In this document: positions 1-7,279 of the stretch, in pieces
How the letters are laid out: every line of letters begins with the position of its first letter
Position numbering within the stretch: position 1 is the first letter of the stretch
Source: Saccharibacillus qingshengii
GTDB taxonomy: Bacteria; Bacillota; Bacilli; Paenibacillales; Paenibacillaceae
Reading direction: 5' to 3'
Length of the DNA stretch: 64,000 nt
Assembly (NCBI RefSeq): GCF_013185195.1
Contig: NZ_JAAZWC010000003.1
Coordinates: forward strand, 124,001-188,000
The notes under the pieces: model-generated
The model's database searches: none
Told to the model about the DNA's origin: nothing
The model's input: only the letters and a program-made list of their open reading frames with translations
Translations under genes and position numbers: made by a program

Positions 1-644
1 GGACCGATGCGGCGCAGCTGCTGCCTCTTTCTCCCAAACCCCAACAGCTGCGTATCGGGATGCAGGCGGGCGAAGCGCTGAGCCGGATCGGCTGTTACGA
101 AGCTCCCGAAGACATGGAAGCCTGGGGAGAGCGCTGTCGGCGCAAAGTGGAACGGGAAATGGCCGCTTTGCAGACGCACGGGATTCGTACTCGCGCCGCG
201 CAAGCGGCAGCGGAGAAGATTCGCCGGGATCTGCATCTGGCCGAAGGCCGGCCTTCGGTCTTCCTGCACGGGCGTTTCGGCCCGGAGAATCTGATCGTGC
301 AAATGGGGAGACTTGCGGGCGTGGTCGGTTTCGAACGTTTCGGCTGGGGGGACCCTCTCTATGAGTTTGCGGGACTTGGCCTGCACAGCCGCCAAGCCAG
401 CACACTTTTTTGTACCGGCCAGATTCTCGGTTATCACGGCGGGCAGGAGCCGGAGCCGGCTTTTTGGCGCCTGTACGGCCTGTATGCGGCAGTCGGGGCG
501 ATATCGCTGTTGGCGGAAGCGGCGGAAAGCGGTATCGAACATCGGGAAGAGCGTCTGGAGCAGGCGATCAGGCTGACGGATGAACTCGAACGCGACCACG
601 AAGGATTTGCAAACGATCGTCCTTCCTGGTTCGCCGCACTTTGA
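1..644 (+). CDS. APH-fold phosphotransferase family protein, 5' partial, probable pseudokinase
   Basis: The reading frame is open from base 3, so the protein begins left of the window; the internal ATG at 60 is not its start. The C-terminal lobe follows the aminoglycoside phosphotransferase pattern: the Brenner loop reads HGRFGPEN where active kinases have HGDxxxxN, and the later metal-binding segment reads GVVGFERFGWGDPL where active members have a (V/I)D(F/W) aspartate. Both catalytic aspartates are therefore replaced (by Arg and Gly) while the surrounding fold motifs, including WGDPL, are intact. Family assignment is firm; loss of phosphotransfer is inference. It ends 213 bases before the lactonase gene, with no clear terminator between. 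Confidence 0.75.
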   Translation, partial: TDAAQLLPLSPKPQQLRIGMQAGEALSRIGCYEAPEDMEAWGERCRRKVEREMAALQTHGIRTRAAQAAAEKIRRDLHLAEGRPSVFLHGRFGPENLIVQMGRLAGVVGFERFGWGDPLYEFAGLGLHSRQASTLFCTGQILGYHGGQEPEPAFWRLYGLYAAVGAISLLAEAAESGIEHREERLEQAIRLTDELERDHEGFANDRPSWFAAL

Positions 645-744
645 ACGCAGCCCTGCCGGCAGACCGCGCGATTCGCCAGGCAGGTCTTAAGGGTATGTGA
701 GAAGTAGAGATTTCGCATGTGTTAAGTTATACTTATGACATATC

Positions 745-833
745 GCTCGGTAAGCCGAGCCGTCGGCGGACGCCGGAGACAAGGGCCGTATCCGCGGAAG
801 GCACGGCTTTTGTATGTCCGGCGCGGATACGGC
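745..833 (+). promoter_or_regulatory. Structured 5' leader of the lactonase gene
   Basis: A TATACT -10-like hexamer lies at 728-733, with no good -35. Three successive hairpins follow: GCTCGG/CCGAGC with loop TAAG (745-760), CGGC/GCCG with loop GGAC (764-775), and a perfect 12-bp inverted repeat GCCGTATCCGCG/CGCGGATACGGC (785-796 and 822-833). The SD AGGAGG (845-850) and ATG 858 come immediately after. No T-run follows the last stem, so any control would be at translation or RNA stability. I do not recognise a known riboswitch class. Confidence 0.45.
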
Positions 834-857
834 GAATGACGACCAGGAGGAATAACC

Positions 858-1916
858 ATGACCCAACCACAAAAAATGTTCGTATTTGTCGGCTCTTATG
901 CCGAATCCGCTTCGAGCGGCGTGTATACGTACGAATTCGATGAAACCGCAGGCAGCCTCAAGCTGCTCGACCAGACCTCGGGTCTGAAAAATCCGACTTT
1001 TCTCAATGTGGATGTTGAACATTCCCATATTTATGCGATCGGCGAAGTCGAAACCGAAGGCGGTAAGTCCGGCGAAGTCATGATGATCCATTTTGACGAG
1101 AACGGTACACTGACCCGCTTCAACCGGACGATCACGACTCCGAACACGACCTGCCACGTTCAGCGCGATTCGGAGAACCGTTTCTTGGTCGTATCGAGTT
1201 ATCACGGCGGAATGGCCGGACTCGTGTCGTTAAAAGAAAACGGTCATGTCGGCGAACTGCTCGATGTATCGGCTCACCGCTCGGAAGACGGAGCCGCGCC
1301 GCATGTCCATTCCGCGTTCTTCAGTCCCGACGAGAAGTTCGTGCTGGTACAGGATCTGGGATTGGACTTGATTCGCACCTACTCGATCGATCGCGAAGCC
1401 GGCAAGCTGGTCGCTCAAGGGGATACCCGGACGGCCAAAGGCGCAGGTCCGCGCCATCTGGCTTTCCACCCGGGCGGGAAATTCGCTTTTGTGATCAATG
1501 AATTGAACTCGACGATCGCTTCTTACCGCTATGGAACCGATAACGGTTCGCTCGGCGAGATCGAAGTCGTACCGACGCTTCCGGCCGATTACACGGGCGA
1601 GAACGGCTGCTCGGAGATCACGGTTTCCGCAGACGGACGTTTCGTTTATGGAGCCAACCGCGGTCACGACAGCATCGTGGTCTACGCGTTCGACGAAGCG
1701 CAGGAGAAGCTGACGCTCGTTCAGCACATTTCCACCGAAGGCGGTCACCCGCGCCATTTCGCATTGATTCCAAGCGGAAGCCATCTGCTTGCGGCCAACC
1801 GCGATGCCAACAATATTGCCGTGTTCCAGGTTGACCAAGCAAGCGGACGCCTGAGTTTCACCGGCAATACGGTCAGCGTATCGAAGCCGGTATGCGTTCG
1901 TCCTTACTACGTATAA
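858..1916 (+). CDS. Lactonase family protein (6-phosphogluconolactonase-like beta-propeller)
   Basis: The 352-residue protein has the seven-bladed beta-propeller lactonase pattern of the YkgB/Pgl family: an opening FVGSYAES strand, repeated blade segments such as GPRHLAFHPGGKFAFV and GHPRHFALIPSG, and a final blade closing the ring. Family members hydrolyse 6-phosphogluconolactone in the oxidative pentose phosphate pathway; other lactones are possible. The protein is cytosolic, with no signal peptide. ATG 858 has the SD AGGAGG at a 7-base spacing. The gene stands alone: a structured leader precedes it and an intrinsic terminator follows. The family is clear; the substrate is inferred. Confidence 0.85.
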   Translation: MTQPQKMFVFVGSYAESASSGVYTYEFDETAGSLKLLDQTSGLKNPTFLNVDVEHSHIYAIGEVETEGGKSGEVMMIHFDENGTLTRFNRTITTPNTTCHVQRDSENRFLVVSSYHGGMAGLVSLKENGHVGELLDVSAHRSEDGAAPHVHSAFFSPDEKFVLVQDLGLDLIRTYSIDREAGKLVAQGDTRTAKGAGPRHLAFHPGGKFAFVINELNSTIASYRYGTDNGSLGEIEVVPTLPADYTGENGCSEITVSADGRFVYGANRGHDSIVVYAFDEAQEKLTLVQHISTEGGHPRHFALIPSGSHLLAANRDANNIAVFQVDQASGRLSFTGNTVSVSKPVCVRPYYV

Positions 1917-1961
1917 GCCGATTGGACGGGCGGTCTGCCTGTTCGGCTGAACGATTTACCC

Positions 1962-1997
1962 AAAGCGGTTCTTTCCTATTGTGGGGGAACCGCTTTT
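1962..1997 (+). terminator. Intrinsic terminator of the lactonase gene
   Basis: A 10-bp perfect stem AAAGCGGTTC/GAACCGCTTT (1962-1971 and 1987-1996) ends in a short TTTT run, 46 bases after the stop codon. Confidence 0.8.
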
Positions 1998-2107
1998 AGT
2001 GTCTCGGAGCAAGTCGGGATAGCAAAAAACCTTAGAGGTATGATACGCTGTTTAAAGTTTGAATTTTAACTGTTTCGCCGGAGCGAATCAGAGGAGGGAA
2101 CGGAAAG

Positions 2108-3247
2108 ATGAGTGATTTGCCTGCGTCCGGTCCGGACTGGACGCACATCATCGGGGAGCTTCGTTCGTCCGTCACCATTACGGACGCAGCCGATCCGGAA
2201 CAGCCGCTTGTTTTCGTCAACGATTATTTTTTGCAGCTGACCGGTTATTCGCGCGAGGAAGTCATCGGCCGCAACTGCCGCTTTTTGCAGGGCGACGGTA
2301 CCCGCAGCGAGACGGTCCGGGAAATTCGGGAGCGGCTGTTACAATGCATGCCCGTACGTACGGAGATTTTGAATTACCGAAGTGACGGGAGCCCTTTCTG
2401 GAATGAATTGAATATTGATCCGATCTTCGATACCGAAGGGCGCTGCGTCTTGTTTGTCGGTCTGCAGTATGAAGTTACCGATCGCAAGCTGCTCGAGGAA
2501 GAAGCGGCTCATGCCGCACGTTCCGCCCATCGGCAGAGCCGGGCGTTAATGGAGTTTATCGGAAAACTCAACCATGAAATGCGGAACAACATGAACGGCG
2601 TGTTGGGCCTGCTCGATATCGTACTGATGGATGAAAGCCTGCCGGACGATGTGCGGGAATACCTCGAGTTGGCCAAAGGGAGCGGAGATACGCTGCTCAA
2701 TATCGCCAACGATGCGCTCGATTTGGCCGGTGCGGCCAACGGCCGGATGAAATTGGAACGGATCGAATTCAATTTGAGGCAGGTTCTCGAATCGATTCTT
2801 AAGACGCATAGTGCGCGCGCGGCGGAGAAAGGTCTGGAACTGAAGCTTGCGATCGGCGGAGATTTGTCGCAGCGTACCTACGGCGACCCGCATCGACTGC
2901 GTCAGGTGCTGGACAACCTGATCGGCAACGCGATGAAGTTCACGGAGCAGGGAAGCATCACGCTGTCGGCGGAATCGCTGCCGCAGCGGACGGAATCGGG
3001 CGAACAGCAGATTCGCTTCACCGTTCGGGATACGGGAATCGGCATCCCGGAAGAGCATATGGACAAGCTGTTCAAAGCGTTCAGCCAAACCGATGTGTCG
3101 CATGCGCGTTTGTACGGCGGTTCCGGACTCGGACTCAAGATCTGCGAGGAATTGGTGGGGCTGATGGGCGGACGGATTTTTGCCGAAAGCCGCGAAGGCG
3201 AAGGCACCGCTTTTCACGCGGATATTCCTTTTTCGACCGAAGGATAG
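2108..3247 (+). CDS. LOV-domain blue-light sensor histidine kinase
   Basis: Of 379 residues, about 10-130 form a PAS domain with full LOV signatures: GRNCRFLQ at 54-61 (Cys57 would form the flavin adduct) and the flavin-contacting residues Asn89, Asn99 and Gln120 in NYR, FWN and VGLQ contexts. A short coiled linker leads to a HisKA domain with phospho-acceptor His156 (KLNHEMRNN, a divergent H-box), then HATPase_c with N-box DNLIGNA, G1 DTGIGIP and G2 GGSGLGL. There is no membrane segment, so it is a soluble kinase like the LOV-HK photoreceptors. ATG 2108 follows the purine-rich AGGAGGGAACGG. No response regulator is adjacent, so its partner is unknown. Confidence 0.9.
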   Translation: MSDLPASGPDWTHIIGELRSSVTITDAADPEQPLVFVNDYFLQLTGYSREEVIGRNCRFLQGDGTRSETVREIRERLLQCMPVRTEILNYRSDGSPFWNELNIDPIFDTEGRCVLFVGLQYEVTDRKLLEEEAAHAARSAHRQSRALMEFIGKLNHEMRNNMNGVLGLLDIVLMDESLPDDVREYLELAKGSGDTLLNIANDALDLAGAANGRMKLERIEFNLRQVLESILKTHSARAAEKGLELKLAIGGDLSQRTYGDPHRLRQVLDNLIGNAMKFTEQGSITLSAESLPQRTESGEQQIRFTVRDTGIGIPEEHMDKLFKAFSQTDVSHARLYGGSGLGLKICEELVGLMGGRIFAESREGEGTAFHADIPFSTEG

Positions 3248-3274
3248 ACGGTACCCAAGCTTGATGTCATCCGA

Positions 3275-3302
3275 AAGAGCCTGTCCTTATGGACAGGCTC
3301 TT
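3275..3302 (+). terminator. Terminator hairpin of the LOV kinase gene, left copy
   Basis: The stem AAGAGCCTGTCC/GGACAGGCTCTT has a TTAT loop. The same 28 bases recur exactly at 3542-3569, so this hairpin flanks the repeat element on both sides. This copy has lost its T-run, which now follows the right copy. Confidence 0.7.
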
Positions 3303-3541
3303 CAGGCTGTCGAGAAAGTCCCATTCGTGTGAAAAGCTTGTCGGCTGTGGGAGAAATTCGTTAGCGGACGCTCACGATGTGCCTTTCTTCGAAAGGCTTT
3401 AGGTCGCGTGTTGAAATCGGGAAAAAGGATTGGATTTTAGCGGAATTTTCCCGATTTCAAAGGCGAACGCTGGCGCTCCTACACTGAATTTCTCCCTTCG
3501 CCTCCTCGCCTCTCTCGGAATCAGACTTTCTCGACACGTTG
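3303..3541. repeat. Terminator-associated inverted-repeat element, copy 1
   Basis: The 239-base element has perfect 13-base terminal inverted repeats, TGTCGAGAAAGTC (3308-3320) and GACTTTCTCGACA (3524-3536). An internal 13-bp stem GAAATCGGGAAAA/TTTTCCCGATTTC lies at 3413-3425 and 3446-3458. It carries about 34 extra bases (around 3361-3400, with a GCCTTTC/GAAAGGC hairpin) compared with the two copies near 32.2 kb. It has no coding capacity. It sits between the convergent LOV kinase and AEC genes, flanked by identical terminator hairpins. Confidence 0.85.
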
Positions 3542-3574
3542 AAGAGCCTGTCCTTATGGACAGGCTCTTTTTGG
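3542..3574 (+). terminator. Terminator hairpin, right copy, with T-run
   Basis: An exact duplicate of the hairpin at 3275-3302, followed here by TTTTT. This is probably the right half of the original terminator, duplicated when the repeat element arrived. Confidence 0.75.
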
Positions 3575-3608
3575 GTTGGGTCGAAAAGGGAAGCTGCCTG
3601 CCGGGCGA

Positions 3609-4535
3609 TTACGGAGCGGTCCAGGCGAGCAGCAGCGGCAGCATAAGGAAAGACGCAAGCGTGGTCCACAAGATACAGCGGGAGACGAATTTCGGCGAAG
3701 CGCCGAACTGTTCCGCCAAGATGACGGCGTTGACCGCGGTCGGCATCGAAGCCAGTACAAGCAGGACGCCCAGCAGCAGCGGTTCCGCGCCGAGCAGAAT
3801 CAAGATCAGCCAGCTCAGCAGCGGTGCGGCCAGCAGCCGCAGCGCTAGGCCTGCTTGGAACGCGCGCCGCAGGTTGGGCTGCCATTCGCCGTGGGCCGCT
3901 CCGATCATCTGCGCGCCCAAGATGACGAGCACTACCGGCGAATAAGCGTCGGCCAGCAGATTGACGCCCGTCTGCACCACATCCGTCAGTTCGATTCCGG
4001 TCAGACGCAGCAGTCCGGCCAGCGCCGCCACGTACAGGGCCGGCAGCTTGAGCATGGCCTGCCCGGCTTTTTTGACCGAAAACTGCGATCGTGCGGCAAA
4101 AAACACACCGATCGTATTGACGATGATAATCTGCATGACGACATAGACGGCCGCTTTGTCGAGCCCGGCCTGCCCGAAAGCCAGCAGGACGAGCGGCAGA
4201 CCGTAATTTACGCAGTTCGTAAACGAAGCCACCAGCGTAAGTCCGGCTTTCTCCGAATCTTCCAGCCGCAGCAGGCGGCCGAGCAGAGCCGCTGCCGCCC
4301 ACATGGCCAGGAGGTTGATCAGGCTGAATGCGATCGTGATACCCACATCGTTTGCGGATACGCGCGCATTCAATAAAGTGGTGAAGATAATGGACGGGCT
4401 GAGCAGATAAAGCGAGAGAACGGACAGCGGTTTCGTGTCGAGCCCGCGGAAGCGCCTCAGCAGAATGCCGGCGATCACGGGAAAAGACAGCGGAAGAAAA
4501 ACGTGGTACATCGTAGCCAAAACGGACAGCAGCAT
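3609..4535 (-). CDS. AEC family permease (auxin efflux carrier-type)
   Basis: The 308-residue protein consists of about ten hydrophobic helices. It has the AEC opening (FPVIAGILLRRF) and the re-entrant segment with conserved asparagine (ASFTNCVNYGLPL) around residues 105-117. AEC permeases move small organic anions such as malonate, malate or auxin-like compounds; the substrate cannot be read from sequence. The start at 4535 is the first ATG of the frame and begins the first helix. It converges on the LOV kinase gene across the repeat element. Confidence 0.85.
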   Translation of the reverse strand: MLLSVLATMYHVFLPLSFPVIAGILLRRFRGLDTKPLSVLSLYLLSPSIIFTTLLNARVSANDVGITIAFSLINLLAMWAAAALLGRLLRLEDSEKAGLTLVASFTNCVNYGLPLVLLAFGQAGLDKAAVYVVMQIIIVNTIGVFFAARSQFSVKKAGQAMLKLPALYVAALAGLLRLTGIELTDVVQTGVNLLADAYSPVVLVILGAQMIGAAHGEWQPNLRRAFQAGLALRLLAAPLLSWLILILLGAEPLLLGVLLVLASMPTAVNAVILAEQFGASPKFVSRCILWTTLASFLMLPLLLAWTAP

Positions 4536-4681
4536 AAGAACCTTCCTTCGCCTGCCGGCGCTGGGATTTCCGGGCGGGACGACAGTGCGCCGAACGCCGC
4601 CGGGGAAATCCCGAGCCCCGCGTGATACAGATTACTTTATCGCAGCGGCGCCCGGGCGTCCAATACGCGGTGCCTATACGC

Positions 4682-4993
4682 TTATAGGCGTTTGCGTTCC
4701 ACGAAGCGCTCCAGCTGGTCCAGCAGTCCTTCGCGCCGCAGAATCTCCGCTTGTTTGGGGCCGATCAGATCGAAATGCGGATAGCGGTCGCGGCGGTGGA
4801 TATGGGCGGGGCTCAGTCCGTTCCGAAGACACCAGCCGGACAGTTTGCCCAGATCGCTGCAGCCGACTTTCGTGACGGAAGTGATGCCGGGGAAGCGGGG
4901 GTGCAGCCAGAAATGCGTCAGATAAGCGATCTCGCCGCGTTCCACGGCTTCTTTCCAGCGGGTAAGCTCCTGTCTGTTGATTCCGAATGCCAT
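4682..4993 (-). CDS. Conserved small protein of unknown function (YneQ-like)
   Basis: The 103-residue cytosolic protein starts MAFGINRQELTRWK and contains EIAYLTHFWLHPRFP, VTKVGCSDL and YPHFDLIG segments, which I associate with the uncharacterised Bacillus YneQ group; that link is from memory. ATG 4993 is chosen over upstream starts because GAGG lies 7 bases before it and homologues begin MAFGI. No catalytic motif is evident, though the His/Cys/Asp residues are well placed for metal binding. It diverges from the sugar kinase gene. Confidence 0.65.
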   Translation of the reverse strand: MAFGINRQELTRWKEAVERGEIAYLTHFWLHPRFPGITSVTKVGCSDLGKLSGWCLRNGLSPAHIHRRDRYPHFDLIGPKQAEILRREGLLDQLERFVERKRL

Positions 4994-5206
4994 GGGTTTG
5001 CCTCTTTTCTTCGAAGGTTTCTTCATTATAACAGCTCGGACCGATCCCCCGCCAAAGCAGCCGGGTGTGAGCGAACGCGCTTGTCCGCAAGGCATTTAGC
5101 GCGTAAACTGGAAGAAGCTTGATGATAGCGTGTTCAAAACGGGACGGACCTCGGCTGCGGCGGCGGATACGAAGCGGCGGAGAGTACGGGGAGGAGACAA
5201 ACGGAA

Positions 5207-6199
5207 ATGCAGGACAACAAGGTGGACGTAGTCACGCTCGGAGAAAGTATGATTTTGTTCCAATCGTACAACCAGGGGGCTTTGCAGTACGAGCCTTTGT
5301 TTACCAAATCGCTTGCGGGGGCGGAATCGAACGTGGCGATCGGACTGTCCAGACTGGGCAAAAAAGTACGCTGGATCGGCAGACTCGGCAGCGATCCGTT
5401 CGGCGATCTGGTACTGACGACGCTTGCGGGCGAAGGAGTCGATGTGTCGCATGCGCTCCGAGACCCCGAAGCGCCGACAGCGGTTTATTTCAAAGACTTC
5501 AAGCGCTACGGCGACCCGGCGGTTTATTATTATCGAAAAGGATCGGCGGCGAGCCGTCTGGCTCCGGATATGATCGACGAAACGTGGCTGCAGGGTGCCG
5601 GGCATCTGCATGTGACGGGGATTACCCCTGCGCTTGGCGAACATACGGCGGCGGCGGTACGCAAACTGATGGAGCTGGCAAGAGAGAAAGGGCTCACGGT
5701 TTCTTTCGATCCCAATTTGCGCCGCAAGCTGTGGAGCGAAGAACAGGCCCGGGAGACGCTGCTGTCGTTGATTCCGCTGTGCGATATTTTCATGCCGGGA
5801 GACGAAGAAGCGGAATTCCTGCTCGGTCCTCAGGAGATCGAAGCTTACGGCCGGGCTTTCCTGGATATGGGTCCAAAAGTCGTGGCGATGAAGCTGGGCG
5901 CGGAAGGATCGATCGGGTTTACGCAAAAAACGGTCGTGCGCGCGGAACCGTTCCCGGTTGAACGGTTGATCGATACGGTCGGGGCGGGAGACGCGTTCGC
6001 TTCCGGGCTGCTCTCGGTTCTGCTCGACCGTCGGGAAGAACTCTCGACGGGAATTGGCGAGGAATCGCTGCATGAAGCGCTGCGCCGGGCCAATCTGCTC
6101 GGTTCGATGGCGACGCAGTTCAAAGGCGATTGGGAAGGCCTGCCGACGCTTGCCGAAGTTCAAACGATTCAAGGTGGACAGAAACAGGTTACACGTTAA
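5207..6199 (+). CDS. PfkB family sugar kinase, likely 2-keto-3-deoxygluconate kinase
   Basis: The 330-residue ribokinase-fold protein opens with the substrate-binding strand VVTLGESMILF and has GAESNVAIGLSRLG near residues 38-51, FDPNLR at 167-172, and the PfkB signature DTVGAGDAFASG with catalytic Asp262. The GES and YYRKGSAAS segments resemble KdgK, which phosphorylates 2-keto-3-deoxygluconate from pectin and uronate breakdown, but fructokinase or another sugar kinase is possible. An epimerase/dehydratase gene follows after 33 bases, so the two probably form an operon ending at the 7.2 kb terminator. Confidence 0.85.
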   Translation: MQDNKVDVVTLGESMILFQSYNQGALQYEPLFTKSLAGAESNVAIGLSRLGKKVRWIGRLGSDPFGDLVLTTLAGEGVDVSHALRDPEAPTAVYFKDFKRYGDPAVYYYRKGSAASRLAPDMIDETWLQGAGHLHVTGITPALGEHTAAAVRKLMELAREKGLTVSFDPNLRRKLWSEEQARETLLSLIPLCDIFMPGDEEAEFLLGPQEIEAYGRAFLDMGPKVVAMKLGAEGSIGFTQKTVVRAEPFPVERLIDTVGAGDAFASGLLSVLLDRREELSTGIGEESLHEALRRANLLGSMATQFKGDWEGLPTLAEVQTIQGGQKQVTR

Positions 6200-6232
6200 A
6201 AGAAGTCGATCAACGAACAGGAGGCCTACAGG

Positions 6233-7117
6233 ATGACGCAGAATATGCTGGTGCTGGGAGGAACGCGTTTTTTCGGTAAACTTCTGGTCGAAAAACTGCT
6301 GGAAGCCGGACATACGGTGACGATTGCCACCCGCGGCACGACGGAAGATCCGTTCGGGGATCGGGTAAAGCGGATTCGGGTCGACCGTACCGACGAAAGC
6401 GCGCTTGCCGCGGCGGTGCAGGGACAATATTGGGACGTGGTGTATGACAACATCTGTTATCAGGCGGACGAAGCTCGGGCGGCGATCCGCGTGTTCACAG
6501 GCAGGGTCGGGCGTTATGTGCTGACCTCCAGTTTGTCCGTATACGAAACCGGTTCGGCGGAGGTAAAAGAAGAACAGGTGGATACGGCCTCGATGGAGAT
6601 TCCGCCGAGTCCGGTCGGTCAAGTCCCGTACGGCGAAGGCAAAGCGCAGGCGGAAGCGGTATTTTTCCGCGAAGCTCCGTTTGCTGCGGCAGCGGCACGT
6701 TTGCCGATCGTACTCGGACCCCACGATTATACGAAACGTCTGCATTTTCATATCGACCGGATCCAAAAAGGAACTTCGTTCGTTATGCCCAATACGCAGG
6801 CGCGTATCTGCTTCATACATGAAGAAGAAGCGGCGGATTTCCTGAAATGGCTGGGCGAGAGCGGCGTAACGGGACCGTTCAATGCCGCTTCGGCAGGCCG
6901 GCCGCGGCTGCGCGAACTGCTGGCTGTCATCGACCGGGAAACCGGAAGACGCGCTATCGTGCTTCCGGAAGGACCCGACAGCGAAGGCTCGCCGTTCGGT
7001 ATTCCCGGAGACTGGACGATGGATACGTCCCGCGCCGAGGCGGCGGGATTCGTGTTCCGCAATCTGGACGACTGGCTGCCGGATCTGGTGCACGAACTGG
7101 CGGAGCGGAAAGGCTGA
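6233..7117 (+). CDS. NAD-dependent epimerase/dehydratase family protein
   Basis: The 294-residue Rossmann-fold protein begins MLVLGGTRFFG, a GxxxxxG dinucleotide loop at residues 9-15, followed by RGT and a DRTD acidic turn. It belongs to the short atypical SDR group related to RNA-binding CSP41/isoflavone-reductase-like proteins rather than to full UDP-sugar epimerases; the usual YxxxK motif is not obvious (YGEGKAQAE at 138-146 is the closest). ATG 6233 has AGGAGG at an 8-base spacing. It is second gene of the sugar-kinase operon; the substrate is unknown. Confidence 0.75.
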   Translation: MTQNMLVLGGTRFFGKLLVEKLLEAGHTVTIATRGTTEDPFGDRVKRIRVDRTDESALAAAVQGQYWDVVYDNICYQADEARAAIRVFTGRVGRYVLTSSLSVYETGSAEVKEEQVDTASMEIPPSPVGQVPYGEGKAQAEAVFFREAPFAAAAARLPIVLGPHDYTKRLHFHIDRIQKGTSFVMPNTQARICFIHEEEAADFLKWLGESGVTGPFNAASAGRPRLRELLAVIDRETGRRAIVLPEGPDSEGSPFGIPGDWTMDTSRAEAAGFVFRNLDDWLPDLVHELAERKG

Positions 7118-7160
7118 TTCCTGAACCCCGAAGGCAGAATTTAATCGAAGATACAGCCCA

Positions 7161-7211
7161 AAAACGGCGATCCCTGAAGTGGACTTCAGGAATCGCCGTT
7201 TTTCTTTTTTT
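7161..7211 (+). terminator. Intrinsic terminator of the sugar kinase-epimerase operon
   Basis: A long hairpin AAACGGCGATCCCTGAAG/CTTCAGGAATCGCCGTTT (one C.A mismatch, TGGA loop) runs into a T-rich tract. Confidence 0.85.
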
Positions 7212-7279
7212 GCAAAGGGGCCCTGCCTAAACGTACACCGCCGCTGGAGTGAAAAACGGATATGCCGGAGCGGCCAAGA

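Noticed and set aside
5096-7093. A 665-codon minus-strand frame across the sugar kinase and epimerase genes
   Set aside because: Arg/Phe/His-rich translation without motifs. The plus-strand genes have complete catalytic signatures and good SDs.
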